Shown here piece after piece: positions 25,041-34,751 of a DNA stretch of 64,000 bases. The stretch spans positions 2,108,001 to 2,172,000 of the forward strand of contig NZ_CP054142.1 of assembly GCF_017893965.1 (NCBI RefSeq). Reading direction: 5' to 3'. A program made the translations under genes and the position numbers. The DNA is from Treponema parvum. GTDB lineage: Bacteria; Spirochaetota; Spirochaetia; Treponematales; Treponemataceae. Under the pieces are notes generated by a model. That model ran no database searches. It was not told where the DNA came from and saw nothing but the letters and a program-made list of their open reading frames with translations. Position 1 is the first letter of the stretch; each line of letters starts with the position of its first letter.

Positions 25041-26440
25041 GTGCTGCATTTTGCGCAGCCGCCGCCTGACAAAAGCGTCCCTCGGAACGTATTGCCCGAA
25101 AGTCCGTCTATATGCACTTGAGCGAATTTTCCTATGAGCGATTGACGCGCGGCAAAAGCTATGCGTTCGTCTTGTTCGGTTTTCCCTAAAAGTTCATTCT
25201 TATCGTCGCGCGAAACGCTTTCAACAAGAACCTTTACGGTTTTACCGACGCGCAGTTCCATTTCTTTTCTGGTGATTTCAAGCTGCAAATCGATCACTTT
25301 TTGAAGGCGTTCTTTTTTTACCTTTAGAGGAATCTGATCGGGAAACATCGCCGCAGGCGTTCCTTCCCGCGGATTAAAATAATACATAAAAGCCGCTTCA
25401 TAACGGACTTCTCGCATCAAAGAAAGCGTCGCTTCAAAATCTTCTTCGGCTTCGCCGGGAAAGCCTATCATTATATCCGTAGTCAAAGACACATCGGGAA
25501 GTTTTTTACGCATGAGGCTTACCAATTCCAGATATTCTTCGCGGGTATGACCGCGGTTCATCTTCTGTAAAATTCTGCTTGATCCGTGCTGAACCGCAAG
25601 GTGTATGTGACGGCACAAGACAGGATTCGCCGCGATAACGTCGAGTATTTCAGGAGAAAGATTTTTAGGATGACTTGACACAAATCTTACCCACTCGATT
25701 GAAGAGGAAGTTTGCTTAAGGTGATCCGCTATGCGCTGTAAGAGAGACGCAAAATCGCATCCTTCGTGGCGGTATGCGTTTACGGTCTGACCTAAAAGCG
25801 TTATTTCCTTTACCTTGTAGGAAGAAAGCACATCTATTTCTTTGATTATTTCTTCTACAGGGCGGGAAACTTCTCGGCCGCGAACATATGGAACTATGCA
25901 AAAAGTGCAAAAATGATCGCAGCCGTGCATTATCGGAACAAAGGCGGTAAAGGCGCCCGGCTCGTAAGAAAGAGGAGCGAACTTGTACTTAGCCGAATTG
26001 TCAAGGTCGGTGGGAAGATCTCTTTCTTCAATTTCGCTTATTATGCGACCGAACTGCGACTTGGCGAAGGTTCCTACAACATAGTCTATTACCGGATAGT
26101 CTTGCTTTAAAGAATGAAGCAAACGCTCGGCCATGCAGCCCATAACTATGACAGTTATCGGCTTAGGGCATCCCTTAACCAAGCGCGCGGCGTCTTCAAG
26201 GCTTTTGGATTTTGCGCCGGGTTCGCAGCTGCGTAAAGATTTCAGGCCTTGAAACCAGCCCAATCTGCCGAAAATACGGTTTTCGGCCGTAGCTCTTACG
26301 GAACAGGTGTTTATTATTGCGCAGTCGGCTGTCTGCGCCGAATCCGCCTTTGTCCATCCTCGGGCAAGAAAAAGCTGTTCCACAGCGGAGGATTCGGCAA
26401 AATTCATCTGGCAGCCGTATGTTTCAAAATAATAAGTCAT
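25019..26440 (-). CDS. miaB: tRNA-2-methylthio-N6-isopentenyladenosine37 synthase
   Basis: A 473-residue radical SAM methylthiotransferase that adds the 2-methylthio group to i6A37 of tRNAs reading U-starting codons. It has the N-terminal UPF0004 domain with cluster cysteines 10, 46 and 102, the radical SAM motif at Cys174, Cys178 and Cys181 (GCDHFCTFCIVPYVRGRE), and a C-terminal TRAM domain. About 25 extra residues lie between 65 and 95. The final residues (about GGGCAKCSTIESSTT) overlap the guaA fragment and are probably not native. AGGA precedes ATG 26440. Confidence 0.93.
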   Translation of the reverse strand: MTYYFETYGCQMNFAESSAVEQLFLARGWTKADSAQTADCAIINTCSVRATAENRIFGRLGWFQGLKSLRSCEPGAKSKSLEDAARLVKGCPKPITVIVMGCMAERLLHSLKQDYPVIDYVVGTFAKSQFGRIISEIEERDLPTDLDNSAKYKFAPLSYEPGAFTAFVPIMHGCDHFCTFCIVPYVRGREVSRPVEEIIKEIDVLSSYKVKEITLLGQTVNAYRHEGCDFASLLQRIADHLKQTSSSIEWVRFVSSHPKNLSPEILDVIAANPVLCRHIHLAVQHGSSRILQKMNRGHTREEYLELVSLMRKKLPDVSLTTDIMIGFPGEAEEDFEATLSLMREVRYEAAFMYYFNPREGTPAAMFPDQIPLKVKKERLQKVIDLQLEITRKEMELRVGKTVKVLVESVSRDDKNELLGKTEQDERIAFAARQSLIGKFAQVHIDGLSGNTFRGTLLSGGGCAKCSTIESSTT

Positions 26441-26500
26441 TAAATATCCTAATAAAATTTTAATCCTGCGGCGTTTGCCGAAGGGTCGATTCTTTCAAGT

Positions 26501-27310
26501 TTAAAACGGATCGCAGCTTCCGTATTCGGCGCAGGCGTATGCGTTGTGAGCATGTATGCTCTCTTCATTTTCCGCTTCTACTCGAAACCAAGCGAAGGGC
26601 CTTTCCACGGGAAATTTCTTTAAAGCCAGATAGACTTCGCGCACGATATCTTCAACAAAGCGAGGGTTGTCGTAGGCTCTTTCTGTAACGAATTTTTCAT
26701 CGGGGCGTTTAAGCAAAGAATATAGCGCGGACGAAGCGCATTGTTCAACGGCAAAAATCAAATCTTCGATCCAAAAAAAATCCGAATACAAAAGCTTTAC
26801 GCGTACGTGTCCCCTCTGGTTGTGAGCTCCTCTGGCGCTGATCGCCTTGGAACACGGGCAAAGAGTTGTAACGGGAACGTCTACCGAAATAAAAAAATTA
26901 TGGAAATCTTTGCCTGCTATGCCCTCGTAAGAACACTTATAGCACATTATTGCGCTCTCTTTTGTAACGGGTGCGTGTTTTTCAATAAAATAGGGAAAGG
27001 TAACTACGCCGTAAGCTCGCTCGGCTTCAAGTTTTTTTCTCATCTCCTCGAGCATTGAAAGAAAGTGGGTTAAGCTTAAGTCTTTATGGTACTTATGGAA
27101 AATTTCAATAAAACGGCTCATATGAGTGCCTTTAAAATGCTGAGGAAGATTTACATAAAGTTCCACGTCGGCAGTAGTGTGCTGAGTGTTTTTGCTTTTA
27201 TCCAAAACCTGAATGGGATATTTTACGCCCTTTACCCCCACTTTTTGCAGCGGGATTTTACGAAAGTCGCTTTCATTTTGTATGTCCGGCATTGAATTTT
27301 TATTCGTCAT
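26501..27310 (-). CDS. folE2: GTP cyclohydrolase FolE2 (type IB)
   Basis: A 269-residue enzyme converting GTP to 7,8-dihydroneopterin triphosphate, the first step of folate (or queuosine) synthesis. Landmarks are QHTTADVELYVNLP, HMSRFIEI, and TLCPCSKAISARGAHNQRGHV containing the catalytic/metal cysteine, as in the FolE2/MptA family. ATG 27310 follows AAGGAT. The neighbour folD belongs to the same folate theme, and the two are 29 bp apart in the same direction. Confidence 0.94.
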   Translation of the reverse strand: MTNKNSMPDIQNESDFRKIPLQKVGVKGVKYPIQVLDKSKNTQHTTADVELYVNLPQHFKGTHMSRFIEIFHKYHKDLSLTHFLSMLEEMRKKLEAERAYGVVTFPYFIEKHAPVTKESAIMCYKCSYEGIAGKDFHNFFISVDVPVTTLCPCSKAISARGAHNQRGHVRVKLLYSDFFWIEDLIFAVEQCASSALYSLLKRPDEKFVTERAYDNPRFVEDIVREVYLALKKFPVERPFAWFRVEAENEESIHAHNAYACAEYGSCDPF

Positions 27311-27339
27311 ATTATCCTTGTGCGCCGTTGCCGCCGTCT

Positions 27340-28293
27340 TTACAGGGTTTCAGGCGAGGCGGGCGGCGTTTTTTTTAAATCGGCGCCGGCCGCAGCGTTT
27401 TGAGCTGTTTCACGAGTGCCGACCGCAACATTTTGTGCCGCTTCAAGCGTGTTGGAAAGAAGCATCGCAATAGTCATGGGCCCTACTCCGCCGGGAACGG
27501 GAGTAATATACGAAGCGACTTCTTTTACCCGCTCAAAATCAACGTCTCCGGTAAGGCGAAAGCCTGATTTTTTAGAGCCGTCGGGAATTCTGTTGACTCC
27601 CACGTCTATTACGGCTGCGCCGCTTTTAACCATGTCCGCCGTTACCGTCAAAGGTTTTCCCGCCGCGGCAATCAGTATGTCCGCGCTGCGAGTAATTTCA
27701 GAAAGGTTTTTCGTTCCCGTATGGCAAATCGTTACCGTGCAATTATATTCTTTTTGCGTAAGTAAAACGGAAACGGGCTTCCCTACGATATTCGAGCGGC
27801 CTATAACTACGGCATGAGCTCCGTCGGTCTTAATACCGCTTTTTTTTAAAAGAACAAGAATTCCGTGCGGCGTACAAGGCAAAAAAGCCTTTTTCCCTAT
27901 CATCATCTTGCCGACGTTCAAAGGATGAAAACCGTCGACGTCTTTTTCAGGTGAAATTTCAAGAAGAACTTTTTCTTCGCTTATATGAACAGGCAGCGGA
28001 AGCTGAACAAGAATGCCGTGAACGCTTTTTTCCTCGTTCAGCTTTTTTATAAGACGCAAAAGCTCGTGCTCGGGAACGTCCTCCTGAAGCCGAAAGGAAA
28101 GATCTTTCATTCCCGCTTCGACGAGCGCCTTCTTTTTCCCCGTAACATAAGAGACGCTTGCAGGATCCGAACCCACAAGGATGACCGCAAGACAGGGAAT
28201 AATTCCTCTCTTCTTAAGTTCAAGAACTTTTTTACCGATATCCGCTCTGATATCCTCTGCAATTTTTTTTCCGTCTATAACAGTCGCGCTCAT
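27340..28293 (-). CDS. folD: Methylene-THF dehydrogenase/cyclohydrolase
   Basis: A 317-residue bifunctional enzyme interconverting methylene- and formyl-tetrahydrofolate. Characteristic stretches are [14 protein letters not shown] with the catalytic Lys, [34 protein letters not shown] and [15 protein letters not shown]. The C-terminus has an Ala-rich tail of about 30 residues with an internal near-repeat ([19 protein letters not shown]), longer than usual. ATG 28293 follows GGAG. Confidence 0.95.
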   Translation of the reverse strand: MSATVIDGKKIAEDIRADIGKKVLELKKRGIIPCLAVILVGSDPASVSYVTGKKKALVEAGMKDLSFRLQEDVPEHELLRLIKKLNEEKSVHGILVQLPLPVHISEEKVLLEISPEKDVDGFHPLNVGKMMIGKKAFLPCTPHGILVLLKKSGIKTDGAHAVVIGRSNIVGKPVSVLLTQKEYNCTVTICHTGTKNLSEITRSADILIAAAGKPLTVTADMVKSGAAVIDVGVNRIPDGSKKSGFRLTGDVDFERVKEVASYITPVPGGVGPMTIAMLLSNTLEAAQNVAVGTRETAQNAAAGADLKKTPPASPETL

Positions 28294-28501
28294 TATTTCT
28301 CCGTTGTGTAACCTGCCGAAAACATAAAGGTTTACAAGTTGATAAAAGGCTTAAAAAAATATAATATAAGCAAAATATACCCGATCTTTGTGAAAAATTC
28401 TATCCGCAGCTTTAAGGCGCGCATCTTCTATGACGCATAGAGTTCCGGCGGCGGAATGAGATCTTGAAGATCTTTAACTGAAAATAAAGGATACCTTAAG
28501 C

Positions 28502-29098
28502 ATGAAACGATTTTTGTATTCGCTGCTGCTCATTTTTTTAAGCGCGTCGTTTATGTACGCGCAAAAGTCCGGCGACGAAGACGACGGCGGGGACTATTAC
28601 GAACCGTCCTATGACTATAAAATGAACGGAAGCGGCGACCAATACATAAAAATCGCCCTTATGGGCGTTTTTCCGCAGAATTTCAGCGATAAATTGTCCA
28701 CGGGCGGAGCGGCCGAGATAGGTTATCACAGATTTTTGACGGAGCTGTTTGCGCTGGGGTTTGACGTGCAGTTCGGATACAACCCGACGATAGGGAGCAA
28801 TATGTTCACTTACGTGCCCATGACTTTTACCGGAACATTCCAGCCGTACTTCGGAAAATTTGAATTCCCGCTCACACTGGGTGTAGGCGCCGCGCTTGAA
28901 AGCTATCTCAACAGAAATTATTTTCCGGGTCTAATACTGAAGGCGCAGGCCGGAGCTTTTTACCGCGTAATGGAAAACTGGTCGTTCGGCATTGAATCCG
29001 AATATATTTACATGCCGCAATGGTACGTAGAGCACCCTGAATGGAACGATTACGGCCTTTTTCTTACGGTCGGTCTTATCGCCAGATACCACTTTTAA
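28502..29098 (+). CDS. Small outer-membrane beta-barrel protein
   Basis: A 198-residue secreted protein: signal peptide to about residue 20 (cleavage after MYA), an acidic linker (GDEDDGGDYYEP), then alternating aromatic/polar strands ending in ARYHF with a C-terminal Phe, as outer-membrane barrels do. It resembles the OmpW-like T. pallidum protein TP0733 in length and in lying beside folD; that link is from memory. It probably forms an eight-strand barrel. The lipoprotein gene follows 21 bp later. Confidence 0.75.
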   Translation: MKRFLYSLLLIFLSASFMYAQKSGDEDDGGDYYEPSYDYKMNGSGDQYIKIALMGVFPQNFSDKLSTGGAAEIGYHRFLTELFALGFDVQFGYNPTIGSNMFTYVPMTFTGTFQPYFGKFEFPLTLGVGAALESYLNRNYFPGLILKAQAGAFYRVMENWSFGIESEYIYMPQWYVEHPEWNDYGLFLTVGLIARYHF

Positions 29099-29119
29099 CT
29101 ATTCTTAAGGAAATTGAAG

Positions 29120-30193
29120 ATGAAAAATAAGAACCTAGCCGTAATTGCGTTTTTTGTAACAGCGGTTGTTGTTTTTTTTACAGGTTGTCAGGACGAGATT
29201 TTTAATACGATTCGGGACGAAATAAAACTTGAAGATCTTACCGTAAGAGGGCATATAAATTCCATAGTTCGCTACACGACCGGCGGGGCGGAGTACATCT
29301 TCACCCAAAACGGGAACGTCTACTATAAAGATTCATCGATAGGCTACCACACCGATTGGACAAAGGACCCGACTTTAAAAGGCACCGCGGTAAAATTGGC
29401 GGCGGACGGCACATATATTTACGCACTTTTAGCAAAGTGGGCAAACGATGAGACTGAAGGCAAATGGGTAAGAGTCGGATCCTCCGTTGTTTGCAAAAAC
29501 GGCATAAGCGGTGCATGGACTACCGTTCATGAAATAGACGGCAACACAACTGTCATCCTTTTTTGCACAAACGCCGCACAAAATGCAAACAGAAGGGCCT
29601 ATGTGCGGATAGGAACTTCCGTCTATTCTCTTAACGGAACATCGGCTCCTTCTATTGTGGCGACGGGATCGACTAACGCATCTACAGTTCCTACAACAAG
29701 CACGCAGTCTGCTGTTTTTAACCCTTCCGACGGCAACACCTATTTTTTTAATTCGTCCGCATCCGTAACAAATGAAACTTCTACTTTAGCTGCAACCCAT
29801 ATGTACTATGCCGAAGGCGACCACATATATCACACGTCCACAGCTTCCGTTTTCTGGACGGGACTTGATGTGGGAAGCGCTACAATTTATTCCATGTCGT
29901 ATACCGCCGACTACTTGGTTTTAGGAACCAGCAGGGGCTACCAAAGATGCGCCCTTTCTTCAAATGTGCCGACGGGAAGTATAAACAATGATTTTTCAAA
30001 TGCATCGTCAACATTGTCCGCTTATTACGAAGTGTGGGCAATCCTTGCGGTAGATCCTTCGGCAACGGAAGCCGGAAATTCCATATATGCGGCATTGGAC
30101 TATTCGGGAAGTTCATCTTCAACTTCTGCGGTTTTTAAAAATATAGGGCTTTGGGGCTACTATGCCAGCCGCGGAAAATGGAACAGAGAATAA
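29120..30193 (+). CDS. Putative lipoprotein of unknown function
   Basis: A 357-residue protein from ATG 29120, with AAGGA 9 nt upstream. The lipoprotein signal ends in FFTGC with Cys23 as the lipidated residue. The body is rich in Ser, Thr, Tyr and Asn and consists of repeated short beta segments (IFTQNGNVYYKDSS, MYYAEGDHIYHTSTAS), suggesting a beta-propeller-like surface protein. It likely forms an operon with the barrel protein before it. I do not recognise a function. Confidence 0.8.
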   Translation: MKNKNLAVIAFFVTAVVVFFTGCQDEIFNTIRDEIKLEDLTVRGHINSIVRYTTGGAEYIFTQNGNVYYKDSSIGYHTDWTKDPTLKGTAVKLAADGTYIYALLAKWANDETEGKWVRVGSSVVCKNGISGAWTTVHEIDGNTTVILFCTNAAQNANRRAYVRIGTSVYSLNGTSAPSIVATGSTNASTVPTTSTQSAVFNPSDGNTYFFNSSASVTNETSTLAATHMYYAEGDHIYHTSTASVFWTGLDVGSATIYSMSYTADYLVLGTSRGYQRCALSSNVPTGSINNDFSNASSTLSAYYEVWAILAVDPSATEAGNSIYAALDYSGSSSSTSAVFKNIGLWGYYASRGKWNRE

Positions 30194-30274
30194 AAACTAA
30201 AATCCGCCTGTTTAATTTGCCGGGGTTTCGTCGGGGCGGCGATAAAAGCGAAGATCGCGGCACACGGCGGGTTT

Positions 30275-31063
30275 TCAGTCCTTCCACGGAAAAATAAAAG
30301 AACGGAACCGGCGCGGCCCCAAGGTTTCTTTATCTTGAGCTATAAGTTCGTCCCACGGAATATTTTTGCGCTCCGACCTTGTTTTAAGTTCGGGATGCTG
30401 TTCAAGATAGTCGTACTTGTAAAGCCTCAATCGAAGAGCATTTGTTTGAGCCAAAAGTATGCCCGACGCAGAGGGAATAAGAAAAAACAAAAAAAACGAA
30501 AGCAAAAACAGCAAAAATGTATAAATTCCTATAAAGATCGAAAAAAAAGTGTTGTCGAAAAAGATCAAAAAACATTTTTTTAAGCATTTTTTAAAATCGT
30601 CGTGCATGGCGGCGCGCAAAGGAATAAACCATTGAAGCGAAAGAGCGCCTATAATTCCAAGCCAAAAAAGCATTGCGCCCAAAGCCAAACCCACAGGGTT
30701 TTTCATAGAAAGATAGCCGGGAATTCCTATAAAACAGGCAGAACAGAGAGTTCCGCACAAAACGCCGAACAAAAAACCGTCTTTAGCGCATTTGGGTATT
30801 GCGGAAAAAAAATCGCTTATAGGTATGGTTTCAAAACAGGCTATGCGGTAGGCATGTTCGGAATAAGCCGTCACAAGGATCGCCGCGCCGCCGCAGGCGA
30901 CGATAAAGGCGGACATTCCGAGCGCGCTGTTTAGCGGAGCGACAAGGGTCAACACGAAAAACGCCAGAACCGCATATAAGATTATCACAAGGTTCACTAT
31001 TATAAGCTGGCCCGCGTTGTCCCAGCCGTCGCAAAAATTCTTTTTTAAGTAAAATCCGTACAT
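30275..31063 (-). CDS. Multi-pass membrane protein, YesL/DUF624-like
   Basis: A 262-residue protein with six likely membrane helices (about 20-40, 50-70, 95-115, 125-150, 175-200) and a charged C-terminal tail (RSERKNIPWDELIAQDKETLGPRRFRSFIFPWKD). Hydrophobic pattern and length resemble the DUF624/YesL group, but the assignment is weak. It diverges from the MarR gene at 31125, 61 bp away. No ribosome site is visible at ATG 31063. Confidence 0.7.
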   Translation of the reverse strand: MYGFYLKKNFCDGWDNAGQLIIVNLVIILYAVLAFFVLTLVAPLNSALGMSAFIVACGGAAILVTAYSEHAYRIACFETIPISDFFSAIPKCAKDGFLFGVLCGTLCSACFIGIPGYLSMKNPVGLALGAMLFWLGIIGALSLQWFIPLRAAMHDDFKKCLKKCFLIFFDNTFFSIFIGIYTFLLFLLSFFLFFLIPSASGILLAQTNALRLRLYKYDYLEQHPELKTRSERKNIPWDELIAQDKETLGPRRFRSFIFPWKD

Positions 31064-31124
31064 GCAAAAAGTATAACCGTTTTATATTTGTCATTCAAGA
31101 AAAAAACCAATATACTTTTTTCTT

Positions 31125-31568
31125 ATGGAATATGATATTTCTTCAACGATTTCGTTGGTTTCACATATACACTCGGCAGCGGCGGACTTTTTACGCGTGA
31201 GGCTTAATCAGCACGGTCTGCCGAATTTGAGCTCGTCGCACGGATTTATACTGTTTTTGCTTTCTAAGGAAGAAAAACTTACCATGAGCCAAGTGGCAAA
31301 GCGCATAAACCGCGACAAGTCTACGGCAACAGCACTCGTTCAAAAACTTAAAAACAGCGGACTTGTGGAAACGCTTGCAAACAAAGACGACGGCCGAAGC
31401 AAATTTATAATGCTGACGGCGAAAGGAAGGGAATACAACAAAATTACGGCAAAGCTTTCAACGGAATTGATCGAAAAATTCTACAAGGATTTTACACAAG
31501 ACGAGAGGCGCCAAGTCTACATCCTTTTGTCGCGGATATCGTCGCATTTTGAATCTAATTTACTTTAG
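31125..31568 (+). CDS. MarR-family transcriptional regulator
   Basis: A 147-residue winged-helix regulator. LTMSQVAKRINRDKSTATALVQKLKNSGLVETLANKDDGRSKFIMLTAKG is the DNA-binding region and wing. It is divergent from the membrane-protein gene and may control it. Its last four bases overlap the end of the convergent IolC-like gene of the catabolic operon, which suggests that the operon was inserted right at this gene's stop codon. Confidence 0.9.
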   Translation: MEYDISSTISLVSHIHSAAADFLRVRLNQHGLPNLSSSHGFILFLLSKEEKLTMSQVAKRINRDKSTATALVQKLKNSGLVETLANKDDGRSKFIMLTAKGREYNKITAKLSTELIEKFYKDFTQDERRQVYILLSRISSHFESNLL

Positions 31569-32560
31569 GGATTTTGGATTATATAGTCATGTGTTGCTAC
31601 ATAATTTTGTACCGCTAACAGACTAGGCATCGCATCAGAACAACTGTGTCCGGTAATTGTAATAGATGAGGCTGCTGCCGCATATTTTAATGCCTCCTCT
31701 ATTGTCAGATCATGTAATAATCCGTAATTAAATGCTGAAGAATACGCATCTCCTGCTCCAAAACTCTTCAACACTTCAGTCGGATAAATTCCTCCCGTAT
31801 ACTGTTCATTTTCCGTAAAAACCAGCGATCCTTTTTTTCCATTCTTTATGACAACAATTTTAACTCCCTTTTTAAGAAGCCATGCAGCGCTTTTGGGGCT
31901 TTCCTTATTTCCAATATGATATAAGCATTCCATCGCATCAAATTCATCACGAGTCCCTACAACTATGTCAGCCTTCTCGGAAGCCAAAGTAAGATATATG
32001 CTGGTTTCCTCCTGATTGTCCCATGTACCGGCCCTATAATCCAAATCTATAGCTACCATTGTTCCATTCCTATGGGCCATTTCCATTGCAAGAAAAACTG
32101 ATTCTCTCGCAGGAGAATGTGAAAGAGATGTTCCGGAAATCAACAGTAATTTATGGCTTCCAATATAATTCTCATCCAACTCTGTGGGAAGAATATGGAT
32201 ATCTGCACAGTCATTCCGATACATAAAACAATTACATTGATCCTTCAAGATCTCTCCCATTGTTACGCCGGATAGAATACCTTGAGCGGCAACTGCAATG
32301 TGTGATGTATCAATTCCTTCTTTTGACAGAAAACGTACAATAAATCTTCCAAACTGATCATCAGAAACTTTTCCGATATATCCTACCTTCATGCCCAATC
32401 TCGCCATTGCAACAGATGTATTGGCCGGAGAACCCCCGACATATTTACTAAAGGTCTTCGCGTCTTCCATCGGCCCCACTTCATTGGCATAAAGATCGAT
32501 GGTTGCACGGCCAAAGGCTACCACATCCTTCGGTTTTGTCCTATCAAAATTTATATACAT
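31565..32560 (-). CDS. PfkB-family sugar kinase, IolC-like
   Basis: A 331-residue ribokinase-fold kinase. It closely follows the IolC (5-dehydro-2-deoxygluconokinase) pattern: VVAFGRATIDLYANEVG, KYVGGSPANTSVAMARLGMKVGYIGKVSDDQFGRF, LLISGTSLSHSPARE, VAIDLDYRAGTW, IVVGTRDEFDAME and the catalytic GAGD (SFGAGDAYSSAF). IolC phosphorylates a keto-deoxy-gluconate. The start follows the stop of the aldolase gene without any gap, so the two are coupled. The true substrate here is unknown, since other iol genes are absent. Confidence 0.87.
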   Translation of the reverse strand: MYINFDRTKPKDVVAFGRATIDLYANEVGPMEDAKTFSKYVGGSPANTSVAMARLGMKVGYIGKVSDDQFGRFIVRFLSKEGIDTSHIAVAAQGILSGVTMGEILKDQCNCFMYRNDCADIHILPTELDENYIGSHKLLLISGTSLSHSPARESVFLAMEMAHRNGTMVAIDLDYRAGTWDNQEETSIYLTLASEKADIVVGTRDEFDAMECLYHIGNKESPKSAAWLLKKGVKIVVIKNGKKGSLVFTENEQYTGGIYPTEVLKSFGAGDAYSSAFNYGLLHDLTIEEALKYAAAASSITITGHSCSDAMPSLLAVQNYVATHDYIIQNP

Positions 32561-33376
32561 CTATTTATCCTCTTCCTCTTCCAAATCCTTCAGCAGTTCC
32601 TTGGTCTCTTTAACGCTCAGTCCATTATGAATCAACTGGTTCAATGCTTTAACAAGCGCCGTTGTATGAGCATACTGAAAAACAAAACGTCCATAAGTAA
32701 CTCCTACAGCCCCGGAGTCAATAACATCTCTCGTTTGCTGCAGAAATTCATCTACATTATTGCACTTTGCCCCCCCTGCAATTGCCACTCTTGTAGGAAC
32801 TGCCGCTATTACTTTGGCAAAACTGTAAGGATCTCCTGTATAATTTGTTTTCACAAGATCTACTCCCAACTCTGCCGCAATTCTTGCTGCATAAATCACA
32901 TTATCCACAGTGCACTGATCCTTTTTATCAATCCTATTTCCTCGCGGATATATATGGCTGATCAACGGCATCCCATATTTATGTGCTTCCTTGCTTATTT
33001 TAGCCAATTGATTTATCTGCTGATCCTGATTATCTCCTCCCACAATACATCCACAGGAAACTGCATCTGCTCCATAACACACAGCTTCTTCTACATCAGC
33101 AATTTGTACATCTTCTGTGAAATGATAAATCCCAAAAGTTGTAAGTTTAAGTACCAGTGGAACCTGTCCGGCATAAGGTGTAAAACATTTGTCCGCAATG
33201 CCTTTATTCATTGTAATCGCGTTGGGTCGACCGGCAATCATTTTAGACAATGTATCATCTATTGTATCCAATCCCGGGACAATGCCGCGTGCAATAGCAT
33301 GATCCACAGTCAATCCGAAATATTTTCCATCTTTACCTGGGATTAATCTCTTTAACCTTATTTCTTTTCCAAGCAT
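32561..33376 (-). CDS. Class I aldolase, DhnA/DeoC-LacD family
   Basis: A 271-residue TIM-barrel Schiff-base aldolase of the DhnA type (FbaB, LsrF and related). VDHAIARGIVPGL at the N-terminus, YPRGNRID, LGVDLVKTNYTGD with the putative Schiff-base lysine, and VAIAGGAKCN near the phosphate site are visible. It would cleave a phosphorylated sugar acid, presumably the product of the kinase next to it, to dihydroxyacetone phosphate or a similar triose. ATG 33376 has AGGAGAG upstream. The pairing is inference from adjacency. Confidence 0.87.
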   Translation of the reverse strand: MLGKEIRLKRLIPGKDGKYFGLTVDHAIARGIVPGLDTIDDTLSKMIAGRPNAITMNKGIADKCFTPYAGQVPLVLKLTTFGIYHFTEDVQIADVEEAVCYGADAVSCGCIVGGDNQDQQINQLAKISKEAHKYGMPLISHIYPRGNRIDKKDQCTVDNVIYAARIAAELGVDLVKTNYTGDPYSFAKVIAAVPTRVAIAGGAKCNNVDEFLQQTRDVIDSGAVGVTYGRFVFQYAHTTALVKALNQLIHNGLSVKETKELLKDLEEEEDK

Positions 33377-33398
33377 TTTTCTCTCCTAAAGTCTTATG

Positions 33399-34718
33399 TT
33401 AAGCAAACAACTGTACAAAGAAGTTAATGAATCCCGGACATGCTGTGGTGACAATGATAGCAACAAGCCCGACCAATATAAACGGTATGGCCTCTTTTAC
33501 CGTTTTTCCAAAAGTTGCATTTGCAATTTTGGTTGAAACAAAAATACCAACCGCAAACGGCGGTGTTAAAAACCCAACGCACATGTTTACAATTAAAATT
33601 GTCCCAAAATGAAGCGGCGAAATTCCATACGTCTGAGCCACCGGCAAAAGCAAGGGAGTCATAATCAGTATTGTCGCATTAATATCCATAAAGGTTCCCA
33701 TAAACAAAAACAGAATATTAATCATAACCAAAAAACCGACCTTACTGGAAATATTCGATGTTATTATATGCGATAAGAAATTCGAAATACCTACGACAGT
33801 CATCACCTTTCCTGCGACCTGTGAAAACGCGTTTAACAGCCCTATGACTGCAGTAGAGGCTCCTGCAATGGCGCACATTTTGAAAAATGTAATATTAATC
33901 TTCTTTTTTAAGATGAATTTAATTGCAATATAATAAATAATGCCATATACGCAGCTAACCGCGCCAGCTTCTGTGACCGTGCAAAACCCACCGTATATTG
34001 AACCGTAAATTATAATTGGCATCAATAATGCAGGAAATGCAAATACTGTAGTTTTCCCAATATCCTTCAGTCGAACCGAAAATGTAACATCAATTTTTTC
34101 AGGTTTCGTCTGAAGTCTTGCAATTCTGAAATAATTGACCAGACAATATCCAACTGCAAAAATAATTGCCGGTCCAATAGTAGCCATCCAAATTTCCGAA
34201 ATCTTTGCTCCGGAAGCTAACGAATACATAATTCCGGGAACGGACGGCGGAATCAAAATACCCAAAAAGCAGGTAGCCGCTAAAAGAGCAGATACATATG
34301 CATTCGGATAATTTTCTTTTTTTAATTCAGGAACCATCATTTTACCGATAGCGCTAATAGTTGCCATCGCCGAGCCGGTCAGCACTCCAAAGGCCATACA
34401 CGCAAAAATCGTAATAAGACCGGTAGCGCCTCTTACTCTTCCAACAAAAGACTTAATCCAGTTAATCAGCATTCTCGAAATGCCGCTGTATTCCATGATC
34501 ACACCGGCAAAAATATAAAACGGAATTGCTAAAAATGAAAAGCTATCAATTCCTGAAAATGAAAACTGTGGAACAATAGTCACCTGAATGCCTGCATAAA
34601 GTAATACAAGCAGCGAAGATGTTCCTAATGCATATGAAACAGGCATTTTAAACAAGATCGCAATCAACATAAAAGAAATCAAAAAAATCAGTAATGCATT
34701 TAGTACAGACACTAACAC
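33399..34718 (-). CDS. dctM: TRAP transporter large membrane subunit
   Basis: A 439-residue protein with about twelve hydrophobic segments, the large permease of a tripartite ATP-independent periplasmic transporter. Family features include SGIDSFSFLAIPFYIFAGVIM, GVLTGSAMATISAIGKMM and NMCVGFLTPPFAVGIF. I choose GTG 34718 as start, because AGGGGGTG lies 7 nt upstream; a TTG further out has none. It completes a Na+- or H+-driven uptake system with the two genes upstream. Confidence 0.92.
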   Translation of the reverse strand: MLVSVLNALLIFLISFMLIAILFKMPVSYALGTSSLLVLLYAGIQVTIVPQFSFSGIDSFSFLAIPFYIFAGVIMEYSGISRMLINWIKSFVGRVRGATGLITIFACMAFGVLTGSAMATISAIGKMMVPELKKENYPNAYVSALLAATCFLGILIPPSVPGIMYSLASGAKISEIWMATIGPAIIFAVGYCLVNYFRIARLQTKPEKIDVTFSVRLKDIGKTTVFAFPALLMPIIIYGSIYGGFCTVTEAGAVSCVYGIIYYIAIKFILKKKINITFFKMCAIAGASTAVIGLLNAFSQVAGKVMTVVGISNFLSHIITSNISSKVGFLVMINILFLFMGTFMDINATILIMTPLLLPVAQTYGISPLHFGTILIVNMCVGFLTPPFAVGIFVSTKIANATFGKTVKEAIPFILVGLVAIIVTTACPGFINFFVQLFA

Positions 34719-34751
34719 TATTACACCCCCTGTCAACTATCTTCCTACAAC

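Noticed and set aside
28294-28400. Tetrahydrofolate riboswitch before folD
   Set aside because: The conserved aptamer sequence is not present.
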